From Dendrolimus kikuchii (lineage: Eukaryota; Arthropoda; Insecta; Lepidoptera; Lasiocampidae), in the NCBI GenBank assembly GCA_019925095.2, contig CM034402.1, positions 11,729,501-11,793,500 on the forward strand: a DNA stretch of 64,000 nt, in the 5' to 3' direction. Numbering within the stretch: the stretch's first letter is position 1; each line of letters opens with the position of its first letter. A program made the position numbers and the translations under genes. Positions 1-10,570 of the stretch are shown piece by piece. The notes under the pieces are model-generated. The model saw only the letters and a list, made by a program, of their open reading frames with translations. It did not search any database and was not told where the DNA came from.

Positions 1-204
1 ATGTAGCATAATCCCTGTTATTTAAAATATATCTAAAACCAATTTTGTTAAGGAGAAACTACCTAACTTATTTTTATATTGACGTAATTAGCTAGATTTT
101 AGAATTTAAAATATCATTTCGAAACTTTTTTTTCATTAAATAAAAGACAAAACACCGTGATGTATCTCCAATCATTAAACTTACTCATTATGTGGGAGTA
201 AAGC

Positions 205-320
205 CTGGCCTGTGCTTGAGTGACATAAGCAGGAACCTGTATGTCTCGGAGATGAATGTGCTAAGGTGGACACGGCAGGATTGCAGCAACTTTCGCATCC
301 GTGATATACCAAATAAACTA
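205..320 (+). pseudogene. possible non-LTR retrotransposon ORF2 scrap
   Basis: A short reading frame here contains SEMNVLRWT, which resembles the EMRVLRW-type segment found upstream of the C-terminal tail in insect RTE-like ORF2 proteins. It lies about 230 bp upstream of a clearer tail of the same kind on the same strand. The match is short and the flanks are not readable, so this is a weak call. Confidence 0.25.
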
Positions 321-550
321 CAAGTGAGTTGCCCTCGCTCGTACGGCCTCGTTTTACGGAATCCGGAAAGTTATAAATCATAAGTTTCTAATCATGCCGC
401 CTTTTTCAATGGTATACTGAAAGTCCAAGTCCAATAAAATACGTGCCAATATTCTCACAATGAGATGTGCCAAAGACCATGTGAACTGGAGCAGAAAGCG
501 TAGAAAAGCCGATCCTTTAAAAGCCATTGGGATTTGACGTTAGTATATTA

Positions 551-795
551 ACAGAATCAGACGGTAAGAGAACCAAAATAAATGACATAGCTCGTAAAAT
601 TAACAAGTTGAAGCGGCAATGAGCCGGTCATGTTTGTCGTAGGACTGACGGCCGATGGAGTAAATGAGTCTTGGAGTGAAGTTCGCGTCTCGGTAAACGT
701 AGTGTAGGACGCCCTCCAGCCCGATGTACTGACGACTTCCGTAAGGTCGCAATTGGGACGTTCGCTGTGGACTGCGATTGGCTGATGAAGACGAC
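551..795 (+). pseudogene. RTE-like retrotransposon ORF2 C-terminus, decayed
   Basis: One frame from about 571 reads as the C-terminal region of an insect RTE-like ORF2: a KINKLKRQ segment, then AGHVCRRTDGRWSK, then GRPPARWTDD. At least three stops interrupt it, including tga codons where tryptophan or arginine is usual. The segment then jumps to GTGGACTGCGATTGGCTGATG, which matches the usual 3' end of this class (CAGCAGTGGAC, GGCTGATGATG), so an internal deletion joined the tail to the end. The encoded region would follow the reverse transcriptase domain. It cannot encode a working protein. Confidence 0.7.
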
Positions 796-849
796 TATAT
801 TGTTAGGGATGGACTTTATAACACGCATTTCTATAATGCGTAGCAAATT

Positions 850-1570
850 TTAACTGTTATAATTTGTTCATGTACTTAAATTGGGTCGCTATTTAAAAAA
901 TGTCACGTTATTCAAAGAACTGAATTTAACTTGGAATATTTTGTATCTGTCATTGCGTGTCGTGTCATGTTCGACCCGTGTCCAAAGAGTCCAAATTACC
1001 GGTCGGCACGCGTGCCACCGACCTCATCTTGAATATTTTAAGACAAACACTATGTTCGTACTGAGGTCGTGTTGAAACGTTACACAAGTTTTTTACGTTA
1101 AGCGAGCATCGGGTATTTTCTTTTATCCCTTAGGGTTTTACGCTTCGTTGCCTTTACCTCTAAAGAACCTCGAAAGGTTTTTGAAAATGAATATTGTGGA
1201 ACAAAATTTAGTGCCCTAGATGAAAAACTGGGTGTGCCTCATTTCTAAAACGAAAATAAACTTTTAATAAAACCTTATATATAGAATGAATTAAACAAAT
1301 GTCAGCCATTAAGCCGATGAACAGTTAATTTCTGTTTTACAACTTTTATGAATCTAATGTAGTGATCCATAACAATAATCATAAACTTGAATCCATTTTA
1401 TGTAATTGTTTTTTAGCTTTCAGTTCTGTTCTTTTCAATCAAATTAATTCATATTGATTGAACCGTTCAATAGCAGCATTATTTTCTGAAAGGTCGCTTT
1501 GTATATGAATATTGATCTATAATCCTAACTGCCATTATCCAACTGCAGGGTGCACTTGGGTCATTACCCA
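850..1570. other. no gene seen; AT-rich with a small hairpin
   Basis: No coding frame or recognised repeat. A short perfect hairpin (GGTCGG, CCGACC arms) lies at 1001-1023 around the palindrome CACGCGTG. Confidence 0.5.
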
Positions 1571-1580
1571 AATCAAAACC

Positions 1581-1642
1581 AAAACCCTTATTTTAAAGTT
1601 AATGAACCATTGTTCAACCATCAACCTTAAAATAAGGGTTTT
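1581..1642. repeat. inverted repeat, 16-bp perfect arms
   Basis: AAAACCCTTATTTTAA at 1581-1596 is matched by its exact reverse complement at 1627-1642, with a 30-nt spacer. It could be the core of a small MITE; no target duplication is evident. Confidence 0.7.
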
Positions 1643-1668
1643 ATGCATTGCTATGCTTATTTTACCGT

Positions 1669-1675
1669 TATATAT

Positions 1676-1732
<57 letters not shown>
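1669..1732. repeat. (AT)n microsatellite
   Basis: An almost pure AT dinucleotide run. It abuts an L repeat at exactly the side where the A-rich 3' end of L would be, so the A-rich tail has probably been replaced by the expanded microsatellite. Confidence 0.9.
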
Positions 1733-1734
<2 letters not shown>

Positions 1735-1735
1735 G

Positions 1736-1945
1736 GACATTTGTAACTCCAAAGGTGCTACCAATGTGCTGCCGCTCTCTAAAGGCAGACTGGAACCTGG
1801 CCTCTAATGCCGGAACACAACTCAAGGTTGTAATGGCGGCATACTCTAGACCAGGGGTAGCCAACCAGATGGGCAAATGCCGTACCATATGACCTGGGTT
1901 GTTTTGTCGCCTCTTACAACTCTTTCTCCGTTCCTGCATAGGTAG
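1736..1945 (-). repeat. L repeat copy 1 (retroposon 3' end or SINE)
   Basis: Carries the diagnostic L blocks in reverse: GGACATTTGTAAC, CAAAGGTGCTAC, GACTGGAACCTGG, GCCGGAACACAACTCAAGG, AGACCAGGGG and TGTTTTGTCGCCTCTTAC. The strand is assigned from better copies (33 kb, 21 kb), which end in GCAATAAAA plus an A-rich tail. Its 3' end is missing at the (AT)n run. L encodes no evident protein, so it is either a SINE or the 3' UTR of a truncated LINE. Confidence 0.75.
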
Positions 1946-2613
1946 ATTGTATGTCTATGTGAACATTATTTATAATTGTTACCAATTTATACAGATGTTA
2001 ATTTCTCTTTTATAAATTTAAATACAATACATTTGTTTCACTTTTTTTTTATTAATTGTCCTCTAAAAACTCTCTGAGTAAAGAAGTAATTAATAATAAT
2101 CATAGATGCACTTATTTAACACCAGAATATTTTAGGTTTGTTTAGTATAAAAACTATATGTCTATTTGTATGCTTTATTATTAATACAGTATACCTATCA
2201 CTTATATAATTAGTGTAAACAGTACTGATTTCCTTATTCTCGCTCTAACGATTTCCATTTTTATACATTGTTGGTGGTTTTTTTTAAGTTAAAAGGAATT
2301 TCCTGTGAAATTCACCTGAAGTATTTGGGGTTTCGGTAACAATTCACACAAAAATACTTGCCAACTTTTATGCACATAACTTAACGAAACATTCTTTTAA
2401 GTTTAATGTTTCATTGAAATGATTATTAGCATAATAATTTCAACAATTGTCGATAATATCCACTCGGTTTCGAGTTAAGCACATTATTAGTTTTTTTGTT
2501 CCTGCCTCCGGACGAACATAATTGTCCGGGCTTGTTGCTCATTTTCTTTTTTGTCTTTTTATATATCTTTATTTCTTCTTTTGCATCTTATTAGTTAGTC
2601 AGATGTCCCTGCT
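1946..2613. other. no gene seen; AT-rich
   Basis: No supported feature. Confidence 0.5.
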
Positions 2614-2852
2614 ACATCTGGGATGATTAGTGACTGTGGTCAAATTCATCTTGTATATAGCTTTAAAAATAACGCCGTTAATGATTAGCTACATACGTGT
2701 GTCGTAAATACAGTTATGTACGTATATTATCTGATAGTGTTTAACGTCATTAACAATTAATAATAATGTCACATCACAAATAACGCATTAAACCCTTATC
2801 TGACATCTGCGTGACAAATGACACAGTCACTAATACTTATATTATCCCAAAT
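2614..2852. mobile_element. candidate MITE with ~25-bp terminal inverted repeats
   Basis: CATCTGGGATGATTAGTGAC at the left is matched inverted at the right by a sequence ending GTCACTAATACTTATATTAT then CCCAAATG. The arms match as CATYTGGGATRAT and ATTAGTGACTGTG, with a six-base insertion in the right arm. The interior is AT-rich and non-coding. I see no clear target duplication, so the superfamily is undetermined. Confidence 0.5.
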
Positions 2853-3110
2853 GGAACAGGTACTGAACATGAAAGTATTCCTTTATTTTAGTAATATAAT
2901 AAGCAGTGTATATTCTAATTATTTGCATTTTATAGTACTATATTTATTTATGCGTCAAATTGTAAAATAATATAACTATACTCGTAACGATTTAAACTTC
3001 AAAACCTATTTGTTGATAGTATAATAGACACTCGGGCCTTGAGAACGAGTCTAAAAATAGTGGAATCTCCGCTGGCAGTGAGTCCTAGGGTCCAGGCTAC
3101 CGGTTGTTAA

Positions 3111-3174
3111 AGCTCCAAAAACAGGAATCCCTCCCAATATGGGTGTATTGGGAGGCATTCCGGTATTTGGAGCT
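3111..3174. repeat. 29-bp-stem hairpin
   Basis: AGCTCCAAAAACAGGAATCC begins the left arm (3111-3139). The right arm (3146-3174) pairs with 25 of 29 bases across a 6-nt loop. Pairing partly resumes outside (GTTGTT with AACAAC). It could be a MITE core or a structured RNA; there is no expression evidence. A second short inverted repeat (CGCCAACAA at 3473-3481, TTGTTGGCG at 3492-3500) lies 300 bp downstream. Confidence 0.6.
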
Positions 3175-3760
3175 TGCTTGAACAACTGTTCAACAGAGCT
3201 ACCTTCTGCATCCGACCCTTCACTCAGTGACCAAGCGAGAGCTTTTCTAGATGACGGTCAAGGCTCTTCGCTATTACTAGTTCACTGACAACACTATCGT
3301 ATACTATAATTGTAGTATTTAAGTTCCACATGGCGGCAACCTCGTGGCAATCAAGAACATTTTTTTTTTCTTTCTCGGCATTCACGAGGTTACCATTATG
3401 GGGAATTGCGACATCTACAATTATAGCAAGTCTCGTAGTTGGTCAACTATCACAATTGATACCTGAGAAAGTCGCCAACAAGTCTGACGAGTTGTTGGCG
3501 ATAATAATCCTGTCTGTGATAATTGATCGGTCCCAGTAGAATAGATGTTAACAATTGTCAAGAACTGGCTCGGGCTTGTATATGTAAGAAGGTAATTCCG
3601 AGGCACTTAGGAGGAAATATTTAATCCAAACACTTCATACATAAAGTAAACGCATTTTATTTTGTAGATAATGTACGATCCTTGTGGAAAAATGAACGTC
3701 TAAAATAGGATAGTTGATAGTGAAATCAACTGAGAAATTATAACATCTTACAAAATATCC

Positions 3761-4072
3761 GTGCAGGATCGAAGAAAGAATACAATTTCCTGCGGCCGGG
3801 CGGCCTGTCGTAAGAGGCGACAAAACAACCCACAGCCAGGTGGTGGAGCATTTGCCCGACTGGATGGCTACCACCCCTGGTCTAAAGTATGTCGCTATAA
3901 CAACTTTGAGCGGTGTTCCGGCATTAGTGACCAGGTTTCAGTCTCTCTTAAGAGAGTAGCAGCGCCTTTATAGCACCTTTGGTGTTGCAAATGTCTATAG
4001 GCGATAGTAACCGCTTTCCATCAAGTGGGCCGTTTGCCTGTCTGCTGAATTCCTGCAATAAAAAAAATAATG
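3761..4072 (+). repeat. L repeat copy 2, near full length
   Basis: Reads in the sense direction: CCTGCGGCCGGGCGGCCTGT, CGTAAGAGGCGACAAAACAA, CATTTGCCCGACTGGATGGC, GGCATTAGTGACCAGG, GGTGTTGCAAATGTC, GCGATAGTAACCGCTTTCCA, then CTGAATTCCTGCAATAAAAA. The A-rich end supports retroposition. ORFs crossing it are not genes. Confidence 0.8.
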
Positions 4073-5966
4073 TGGATCTTAAATTTTGTAGAAGCTAGTG
4101 AGTTATTATGTTATACCTCTAAAGAGTAAAATAGCGTATTAAAAATTGTTTAAAAATTAACATAATTATTTTATTACATGAAAGAATATGCCATGCAATT
4201 TATTCAATGAATAAATTATTATTGATAATGTCTGATGAGAGCAGGATTTGACGCCACTTTTTATTGCAATATATTTTAGTATGTATCATATACTACATTA
4301 TATTCTACATTTAGCCTTTCATGTTTTAAAATTACTGCTTACGTGCTGTTTTTTAAAAACACTTTTGGCTTCATAAACTGTCATTAATCTATCTCTTCAT
4401 ACATACACGTTTATTGAAAGTTCTAAGAGTAAACACGACGTTGCGTGAAGTCAAACTAATTTCCTTAATAAGAGTTCACTACGTACGAAATGTCTGTTCG
4501 TCTACGCAAACATCCATTTAATTAAGCAGGAAGTTCCGAGGACATCCGTAACCCAATTTGTTTTTGACCGACGAAATCCCTTGTGTTCTGTAATATAAGG
4601 CCAATGACAAACAACCGTATCGCGTGTTTGAATGTCAAGAATTTAAATTTCAAGCCTTGTACCTTCATGTATGTGCGGTTGGATTCTCATTTCTTCAATA
4701 AAATTCTATTTATGAAACGAAATTTGTGAGGCATAGTAACCTTTCTCAAGTTAAACCTTGGCAAATCTCACATTATTAGCAAAACTGAAATAATGTGAAG
4801 TGTTCATGAAATATTGAAATTAGAATATATGTGTTCTATTGTTTTGTGTATGTTGCATTTTAGAAACTAATATTTTCTTTCTTCTTTCTAAATATTGAAA
4901 TATTTATTTTTGCATAAATGCAGTTGGATATGTTTATACAGTATATTTTATCATAGTGTTAATGGTGTGCAATCAATCATTTTAACAGTTCTAATTTATT
5001 TAATTATATACCTAGTACATGATGTGAATTTATTAATTATACATAATGTTGATAGTTCACTGGTCAAAACACTCGCGTTTATTTTTTCAAACCAATTTGG
5101 TCCTAATTCTGGTCGGGAAAAATATATCACTGCGATTCCTTTCTCTATTCTTGCTATTATTACGTATATACGGGAATGAATTTAGGCAATATTTTAACGC
5201 GAAAAATAGGACGAGGTGTGCGGAATATGGATTTTAAATTGATAAGGCTAGAATAACTTTAACAAAACTATAGTATACAATAATTTCAAATGACGAATTA
5301 ATCATAATAATTACAACACTTGTATAAGTAATAAAAATAAAAAAAATACACAGGCTTAGAAAAATATTCCGTATGCGTAAATTGTTAGTTACTTTTAATG
5401 AAAAAAATATTAAAATTCAATTTCAAAAGAGACTGGGACGAGCGCTTTAAATATTAAAGTAACAGCCTTCAACTGCAATACGTCATCCATTTAGTTAAGA
5501 AATGATAAATTACCTCATAGCTAAGTGAGACCACTTCAAATTTGGTGGCGAGAATCAGAAATATATTTCTTAAGTTTGTTTTTTGAATTATAAGATCAAG
5601 AGCACTAATCTCGGAAATAACTACGACATAATGCTTTTTTATTTTTTTTATTAATAACTCTACGGACTTTATAGTTCCGTACCCTTCTTTACAATTAAAT
5701 TTAAGAAGAAGTTAAGAAGTTGTACACGCTTCTTTGTTACTTTGTTATTATGTGTGACATTTAATGAATGTATGTTTGTGTTGTGGTGTAGCTTAAGAAT
5801 AACTTATTATATTAATTTATTCTAATCTTAATACTAAACTTATACTAATGTAGAGCGTATCTGTTACATGCTGGTGTTGTGAGGAAGGGTATGTGCAGTG
5901 TGTGCCTTATGACATAATGCTTAGATGAAAAATCAAAATGTGTACTGGGACACATATTAGAAGTCA
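4073..5966. other. no gene seen; long AT-rich stretch
   Basis: Short ORFs here (for example 4895-5179) have AT-driven composition and no recognisable domain. A fragment containing TAGTTCCGTACCC near 5670 resembles a common GGTTCCGTA repeat also seen near 13065, 50235 and 60750. Confidence 0.45.
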
Positions 5967-5967
5967 A

Positions 5968-6180
5968 ACGTCAACAGACAAGTGGAAAAACGAATCGCAA
6001 CGAACAAATTGAAAAACGAATGGCAACGGATGAGTGGAAAAACGAATCGCAACGGACAAGTGGAAAAACGAATGGCAACTGATAAGTGGAAAAATGAATC
6101 GCAACGGACAAGTGAAAAAACGAATCGCAATGGACAAGTGGAAAAACTTCAACTGACAAGTGACAATATGAATCGCAACA
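5968..6180 (+). repeat. 26-bp minisatellite
   Basis: About eight diverged tandem units of roughly 26 bp, core GTGGAAAAACGAATCGCAAC. The unit has few stops, so it opens frames of 62-70 codons on both strands; these are by-products and not proteins. It occurs once in the window. Confidence 0.85.
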
Positions 6181-6201
6181 AAATTTTAAATTGAAGTTTT
6201 A

Positions 6202-6245
6202 CGGGCAGATTGTTAATGTACTTGTCCAATTTGAAAATCTGCCCG
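6202..6245. repeat. inverted repeat with 10-bp arms
   Basis: CGGGCAGATT at 6202-6211 and AATCTGCCCG at 6236-6245, spacer 24 nt. It sits between the minisatellite and a segment shared with 33.8-34.1 kb. Confidence 0.7.
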
Positions 6246-6255
6246 CAAAAAAATG

Positions 6256-6492
6256 TGACAGCATATGTCTAACTATTATAGTTATGCCACAATAAGTGTT
6301 CTTTTATTCTAAAAATTTAATTAAAATGCCGCCGCTAGAAAAGGCTCTTCATTTGTATCTTGGTATTCATCCTTATCAAAATAAATTACTTCATATTCAA
6401 GACTGCTTCAATACCTTTATATAACGTTTTGAATTATTCAATTCGGACATCCCATTCGAAAGATATCATGAGTTTAAAAATATAAGTATTAG
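6256..6492 (+). repeat. dispersed segment shared with 33.81-34.14 kb
   Basis: About 240 bp match the interior of the Helitron at 33.5-34.3 kb in the same orientation, including GTCTAACTATTATAGTTATG, CTTGGTATTCATCC and GGACATCCCATTCGAAAG. The other copy has an extra Q-repeat insertion. This copy lacks visible Helitron ends, so the segment may be a Helitron-captured sequence or a partial deletion product. Confidence 0.65.
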
Positions 6493-6735
6493 AACACGCG
6501 GCCGTGACGCTTTTTCGTGACAGAAAAATCGTAAGACCCCGTGTATATAGAAGTTTCACTTCAAAAATAAATATAAAACCATCGACCAACTGCATAAGAA
6601 TCCACGAGTGAACGGTTCCGTAGAGGCGATGAACTTTCAATAATTTTGTGCTTATTTATGTGGAGGTGACATGACACTATTGCGGATTAATAAACAAATT
6701 TTTAATCTTCTTTACAATTACATTTAGTACATATA

Positions 6736-6990
6736 ATGACGACCTCTGTGGTAAGCGGGCTAAGCCTTTGACGGCTTCCCTGACTACAACACAGAGGCTC
6801 CGGATTCGATTCCTGGTATGGTAAATTTCTCAAACGAATTCTCTCCATTATTTACTAACTCAAAGTCTGAGTGTCTGGGATCAGCCCCGTGTAGTCTGTT
6901 GTATATTACCCATAACACAAGCTTACGTAACTTGTTTAATTTGGGGATGTACCATAAGTGTTTGTCCAGCCAATTTATTATGTATTTATC
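6736..6990 (+). mobile_element. tRNA-derived SINE, family A, copy 1
   Basis: The head reads CGACCTCTGTGGTAAGCGGG (box A region) and GGATTCGATTCCTGG (box B), about 50 bp apart as in a tRNA-type RNA polymerase III promoter. A conserved body follows (GTAAATTTCTCAAACG, TGTCTGGGATCAGCCC, GTATATTACCCATAACACAA, TTTAATTTGGGGAT). It is not a functional tRNA because the head does not close an acceptor stem. Six copies are seen in the window. Confidence 0.75.
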
Positions 6991-7305
6991 TAAAAGCACA
7001 TGTTACTTATACTACTAACATAATGTAGCCTTACTTCATATCAACCAAACTCTTGAACCCACGCTTCCTTTCGATCGTCTCTTGTATTTTTCATTTCATC
7101 GTCTATTGTTTATCTTTTCTTTTATTCATCATCTATTATTCTCACTCATACACTACATGTGGGTCTGTGGTTCGGATACACACTTAACTACTCTATAATA
7201 TAATCACTCGTGCGTTCGAAAACAAACATTATCCTACATTTATTTTTCCAATAAAAACAGTACCGTGAAAATTGCATCGAGTTAAGTGTTGGAATATATT
7301 TCCTA

Positions 7306-7481
7306 CTAGCTGTGCCGGCAGCTTTACTCGCGTTGATGTTATCCAACTGGAACCATGCATTACTTCCGGAATAAAATGTTACCTATGTGCCAAATTTCAT
7401 CCAGATCCGTTCAGCCGTTCTGGCTTGATTGAGTAACAAATATCCATCCAAACTTTTGTATTTATAATATTATAGTAGAGA
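7306..7481 (-). mobile_element. non-autonomous Helitron, 176 bp
   Basis: On the minus strand it starts TCTCTACTATAATATTATAA and ends in CTAG after a GC-rich hairpin segment (TGCCGGCACAG). It is flanked by A on the 5' side and T on the 3' side, with no target duplication. The interior holds the family block GGATCTGGATGAAATTTGG. It encodes no Rep/helicase, so mobility would depend on an autonomous element elsewhere. Confidence 0.75.
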
Positions 7482-7484
7482 TTT

Positions 7485-8044
7485 ACCTACATTTAAATTG
7501 CTTTGAAACCTTTTCAGTACAACTTTTCAAACGATGCCTGATTAAAAAAGACCTTGAACGTTTTTGAGGTAAACCGCCCCATTAAACTGTGGGCCAGCGT
7601 GAACTTGTTTGCTGTTGACTCTTGGAGACTCATTACCTGCTTCATTAAAGCGAGTGTGCTCTTGAAAAAGCGTTAACAGTCTTACGCTCCGAAGCCTCCT
7701 CCTAAAGTACTTTGAAGGTTTCAAGGGCCGCTTGTTGTTGACTTTGTTTGAGATTAAACGTTCACAAAGCTACGTTATTAAGGATACAATTTATTGCTTT
7801 ATATATTTTAATGATTTGTCCTTCGTAAATAATAATTAAATTTTAACGAGAATTTGATTTTTTTCTTATTGTTATCGTATAAACACTTTAAGATATATTA
7901 TAGGGGATTTAGCTAATAATGTCTATGTTCTTATATTTTCACGTCTCATACGCAAATAAAAACATTATAGGCAGACACAAATGGTATTTTTGCAAACTAA
8001 GCTGTGTAGGCTTTTGCCGTGTATAATATAAAACTGACTAATTT
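7485..8044. other. no gene assigned; includes a GC-higher island
   Basis: 7550-7735 is less AT-rich than its surroundings and carries a 43-codon frame ending at the taa near 7675. I recognise no domain, and splice signals are not convincing. Confidence 0.35.
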
Positions 8045-8175
8045 GGTTCTGTTCCCAGATCCTACCAATACCGGAAAGTTCGTTCCCGAATTTTATCCGT
8101 TAATTTAATTTAGGGCATCTATATTTCACTGAACTGAAGCTGGCTGATGCTTAGACTACTAAACCACAGAGGCGT
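8045..8175 (-). mobile_element. SINE family A, copy 2 (deleted)
   Basis: Reverse-strand SINE: the right end contains CTTAGACTACTAAACCACAG (box A region inverted) and the left holds CCCAGATCCTACCAATACCG from the body. Box B is lost by internal deletion. Confidence 0.55.
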
Positions 8176-8591
8176 TCCAAAAGTTTATTATAACTACGTT
8201 TTAACAGACTTCATGCATGAGTTGATTTTAAATGTTAAAGGTTCTTATTACTAGAAACAAAGACTTTCTGTGACTACGCAACGGTTCCCTAGAACGTTTA
8301 TTGCGCGAACAATAACGATCTGGAGGGAAATATCCACCAAGGATTTTCCTATGTGCTGCGACATGGGGTTCTTTAAGAAGGCCTCATATTTTTTTGCACC
8401 ATTACTGGTATTACAAACGTTCTAGGCAAGGCTGCTCACTTTCTAGAAAGGCTCTCTCCCTGTTTGTTAGCTTAAGTAATAAGAAAAAAAACTGCTATTC
8501 GAAAAACATTACAATGTTAGAATAAAAAAATCTAATTAAATGCTTATATTTAAATACTATTTTATAAAATATAAAGTCTTAGCTTTTCTTG

Positions 8592-8822
8592 TTTGCCGAG
8601 GCACAGCAGACACGCTGACAACCCAACTGTGATGGTAAGGGGTTACCGTCGCTTATGGACATTAGCAATATCAGAGGTGCTGCCGTCCTTGAAGGAGAAA
8701 CTGGTACCTGACCACTGATGCCGGAACACAACTGTGGCTGTTGGTTGTTTTGTAGATTCTTAGGACAGGCCGCCCGGCCGCAGGAATTAGTATTCTTTTT
8801 TCTGTTCTTTCACGGATAAAAG
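8592..8822 (-). repeat. L repeat copy 3
   Basis: Contains GGTTACCGTCGCTTATGGAC, AGGTGCTGCCGTC, GATGCCGGAACACAACTGTG and CAGGCCGCCCGGCCGCAGGA. It is internally deleted relative to the 33-kb copy. Confidence 0.7.
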
Positions 8823-8889
8823 CTTTTCACTATGGTATACTATTTTGCACTTATTACATTCTTGTGCATAGGAAGTATACTATATTACA

Positions 8890-8952
8890 GCAGACAATAT
8901 GGAGGCTCACTTGATGAAAAGTGGTTACCGTCCCCTATAGACATTTCCAACT
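8890..8952 (-). repeat. L repeat copy 4 (fragment)
   Basis: Only the 3' block remains: CTCACTTGATGAAAAGTGGT, then TACCGTCCCCTATAGACATT. It makes up part of the ORF at 8832-9152, which is therefore a repeat artefact. Confidence 0.65.
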
Positions 8953-9062
8953 TAAAAGATATCAAAGTGCAGCCGGTTTCGAATGAATTTTTTGATATTT
9001 TTAAACAAACTCATATCGTAGCACAGTGGGAAAACCTCGGACAAGCATTCATTTATAAAGTA

Positions 9063-9296
9063 CTAGCTGTGCCCGCGACGTCGTCCGCGTGGAATTTGTT
9101 TTCAAAACTCCCCGATTTTAAAACATTCTTCATTGGTGCGCCGCTCCTATAAGTTGTAGCGTGATCATATATAGCCTATAGTCTTCCTAGATAAATGGGC
9201 TATCTAACACTGACAGAATTTTTGAAATCAGATCCGTAGTTCCTGAGATTAGCGCGTTCAATCAAACAAACTACAGCTTTATATATTAGTATAAGA
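9063..9296 (-). mobile_element. non-autonomous Helitron, 234 bp
   Basis: On the minus strand it starts TCTTATACTAATATATAAAG and ends GGGCACAGCTAG after a GC-rich hairpin region (CGCGGACGACGTCGCGGGC). Host A and T flank it. The interior has the common block GAACGCGCTAATCTCAGGAA. No transposase. Confidence 0.8.
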
Positions 9297-9299
9297 TAC

Positions 9300-9915
9300 A
9301 CTTTCTAGGGAACCTTTACGTAGTGCCGATGGCGAGCAGTGTAACAGGAGCACTATGACACCATTCTAAACGGATCCTCAGAAAATTCCCCATTGTACAT
9401 ATTTACAATACCGTTAATGTTACACAAGTCATTTAACGAAAAAGACCATCAGATAAGAGAAGTAATTTAAAATGATCGTTATCATTGTTTATTTCAACAA
9501 TAATTGAAAAGGTAATTTATGTTGTAAAGATCATTAGGACGACATTTCGATGTCCCGAAACATTTGTAAAGGAAACTACCCTATTTAGTGAAATCGTAAA
9601 ATGTGTTGACCGACGTCTGTTACGGTTTTTAAACAGTAATTTGCATGAACGAAACCGAGTGTTGCTATTAAATTATATTTTGTGCTGATAAAATACCACG
9701 CTACGGGCTTATAGCATGTATTTTTTTTCCTTTAATATTTAACTGTTCTTTGTAATTATATTTTTAATAGCTAATTGTTATTTACTTATTTTTCATATAC
9801 TCTTCTTGTCTTTATATAATTTGTGAAGAAATAAAATACCTTATGCATCATAGAATTGGGTAGACGATATATGTTAAAAAATCTATACAACCATTGCTTT
9901 TTCCAATCCAATATT
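9300..9915. other. no gene seen; AT-rich
   Basis: No recognised coding or repeat feature. Confidence 0.45.
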
Positions 9916-9919
9916 CCTG

Positions 9920-10025
9920 CAAAGCGTTGTCGGGAAGAGATCGCTTTTTAGTGATAAAACCGCCCTTTGTACGCAATTAGAATAGTACTAGAAGTTTCTG
10001 AGTTGTTCTGTAAAGGTGTATAATA
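9920..10025 (+). repeat. Q repeat copy 1 (LINE 3' end)
   Basis: Contains GGGAAGAGATCGCTTTTTAG and TGATAAAACCGCCCTTTGTA. Other copies (34.4 and 33.9 kb) show that the family ends GTGTACAATAAAG followed by a short tandem tail, which is typical of a LINE 3' UTR with a poly(A) signal. Confidence 0.65.
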
Positions 10026-10570
10026 GTTACCGTTATCTATCTAAATTTGAACATTATTTACATACTAGAGTTTACCCCGCGGCTGCGCCGCGGGTTAACC
10101 TCTAGTTCCTGCTTCTTGTTTAAAGAGCAGGCGTTAATACAGGTTACAATGTACACCATTTTTATGTTAGTGCCATTTGCCCCCGAAAAATTCACTTCAT
10201 TTTATATCGCAAACTCGATGCTTGATATATTCTTATGCTGATCTCTTGGCATGAGTATATATGTCCATTTTCGGCATTAAAACTACATTTAAACAAAATT
10301 ACAATAAAAACGATCCAGTATTCCCAGTGTTTTCCGAAAACTTAACAGAAAGACATATCGAGTTACTATCGCATTTTTATAGACGATGCCTTTTTATATC
10401 TATGAACTTGAGAAATGATTGGTCTCACCAAACTTTCATCCTCTATTACAAACAGTCCTAGTTTTATTTATCTATCCCCCGTCAATGAAAACTACAAAAA
10501 TGTCAAAAGGGACAACATCAGCAAAAAGGACAAAAAGAGCAACATGGACAAAAAGGACAAAAAAGAGTCG

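Noticed and set aside
1535..1939. 134-codon minus-strand ORF
   Set aside because: Runs through L repeat and an (AT)n tract (YIYIYI); not a gene.
5968..6180. CRISPR-like array
   Set aside because: Units are directly adjacent with no unique spacers, and the window is eukaryotic.
5964..6194. Three overlapping ORFs of 62-70 codons
   Set aside because: Products of the 26-bp minisatellite read in different frames and strands.
8832..9152. 106-codon ORF
   Set aside because: Crosses an L fragment and ends in a Helitron; a chimera of repeats.
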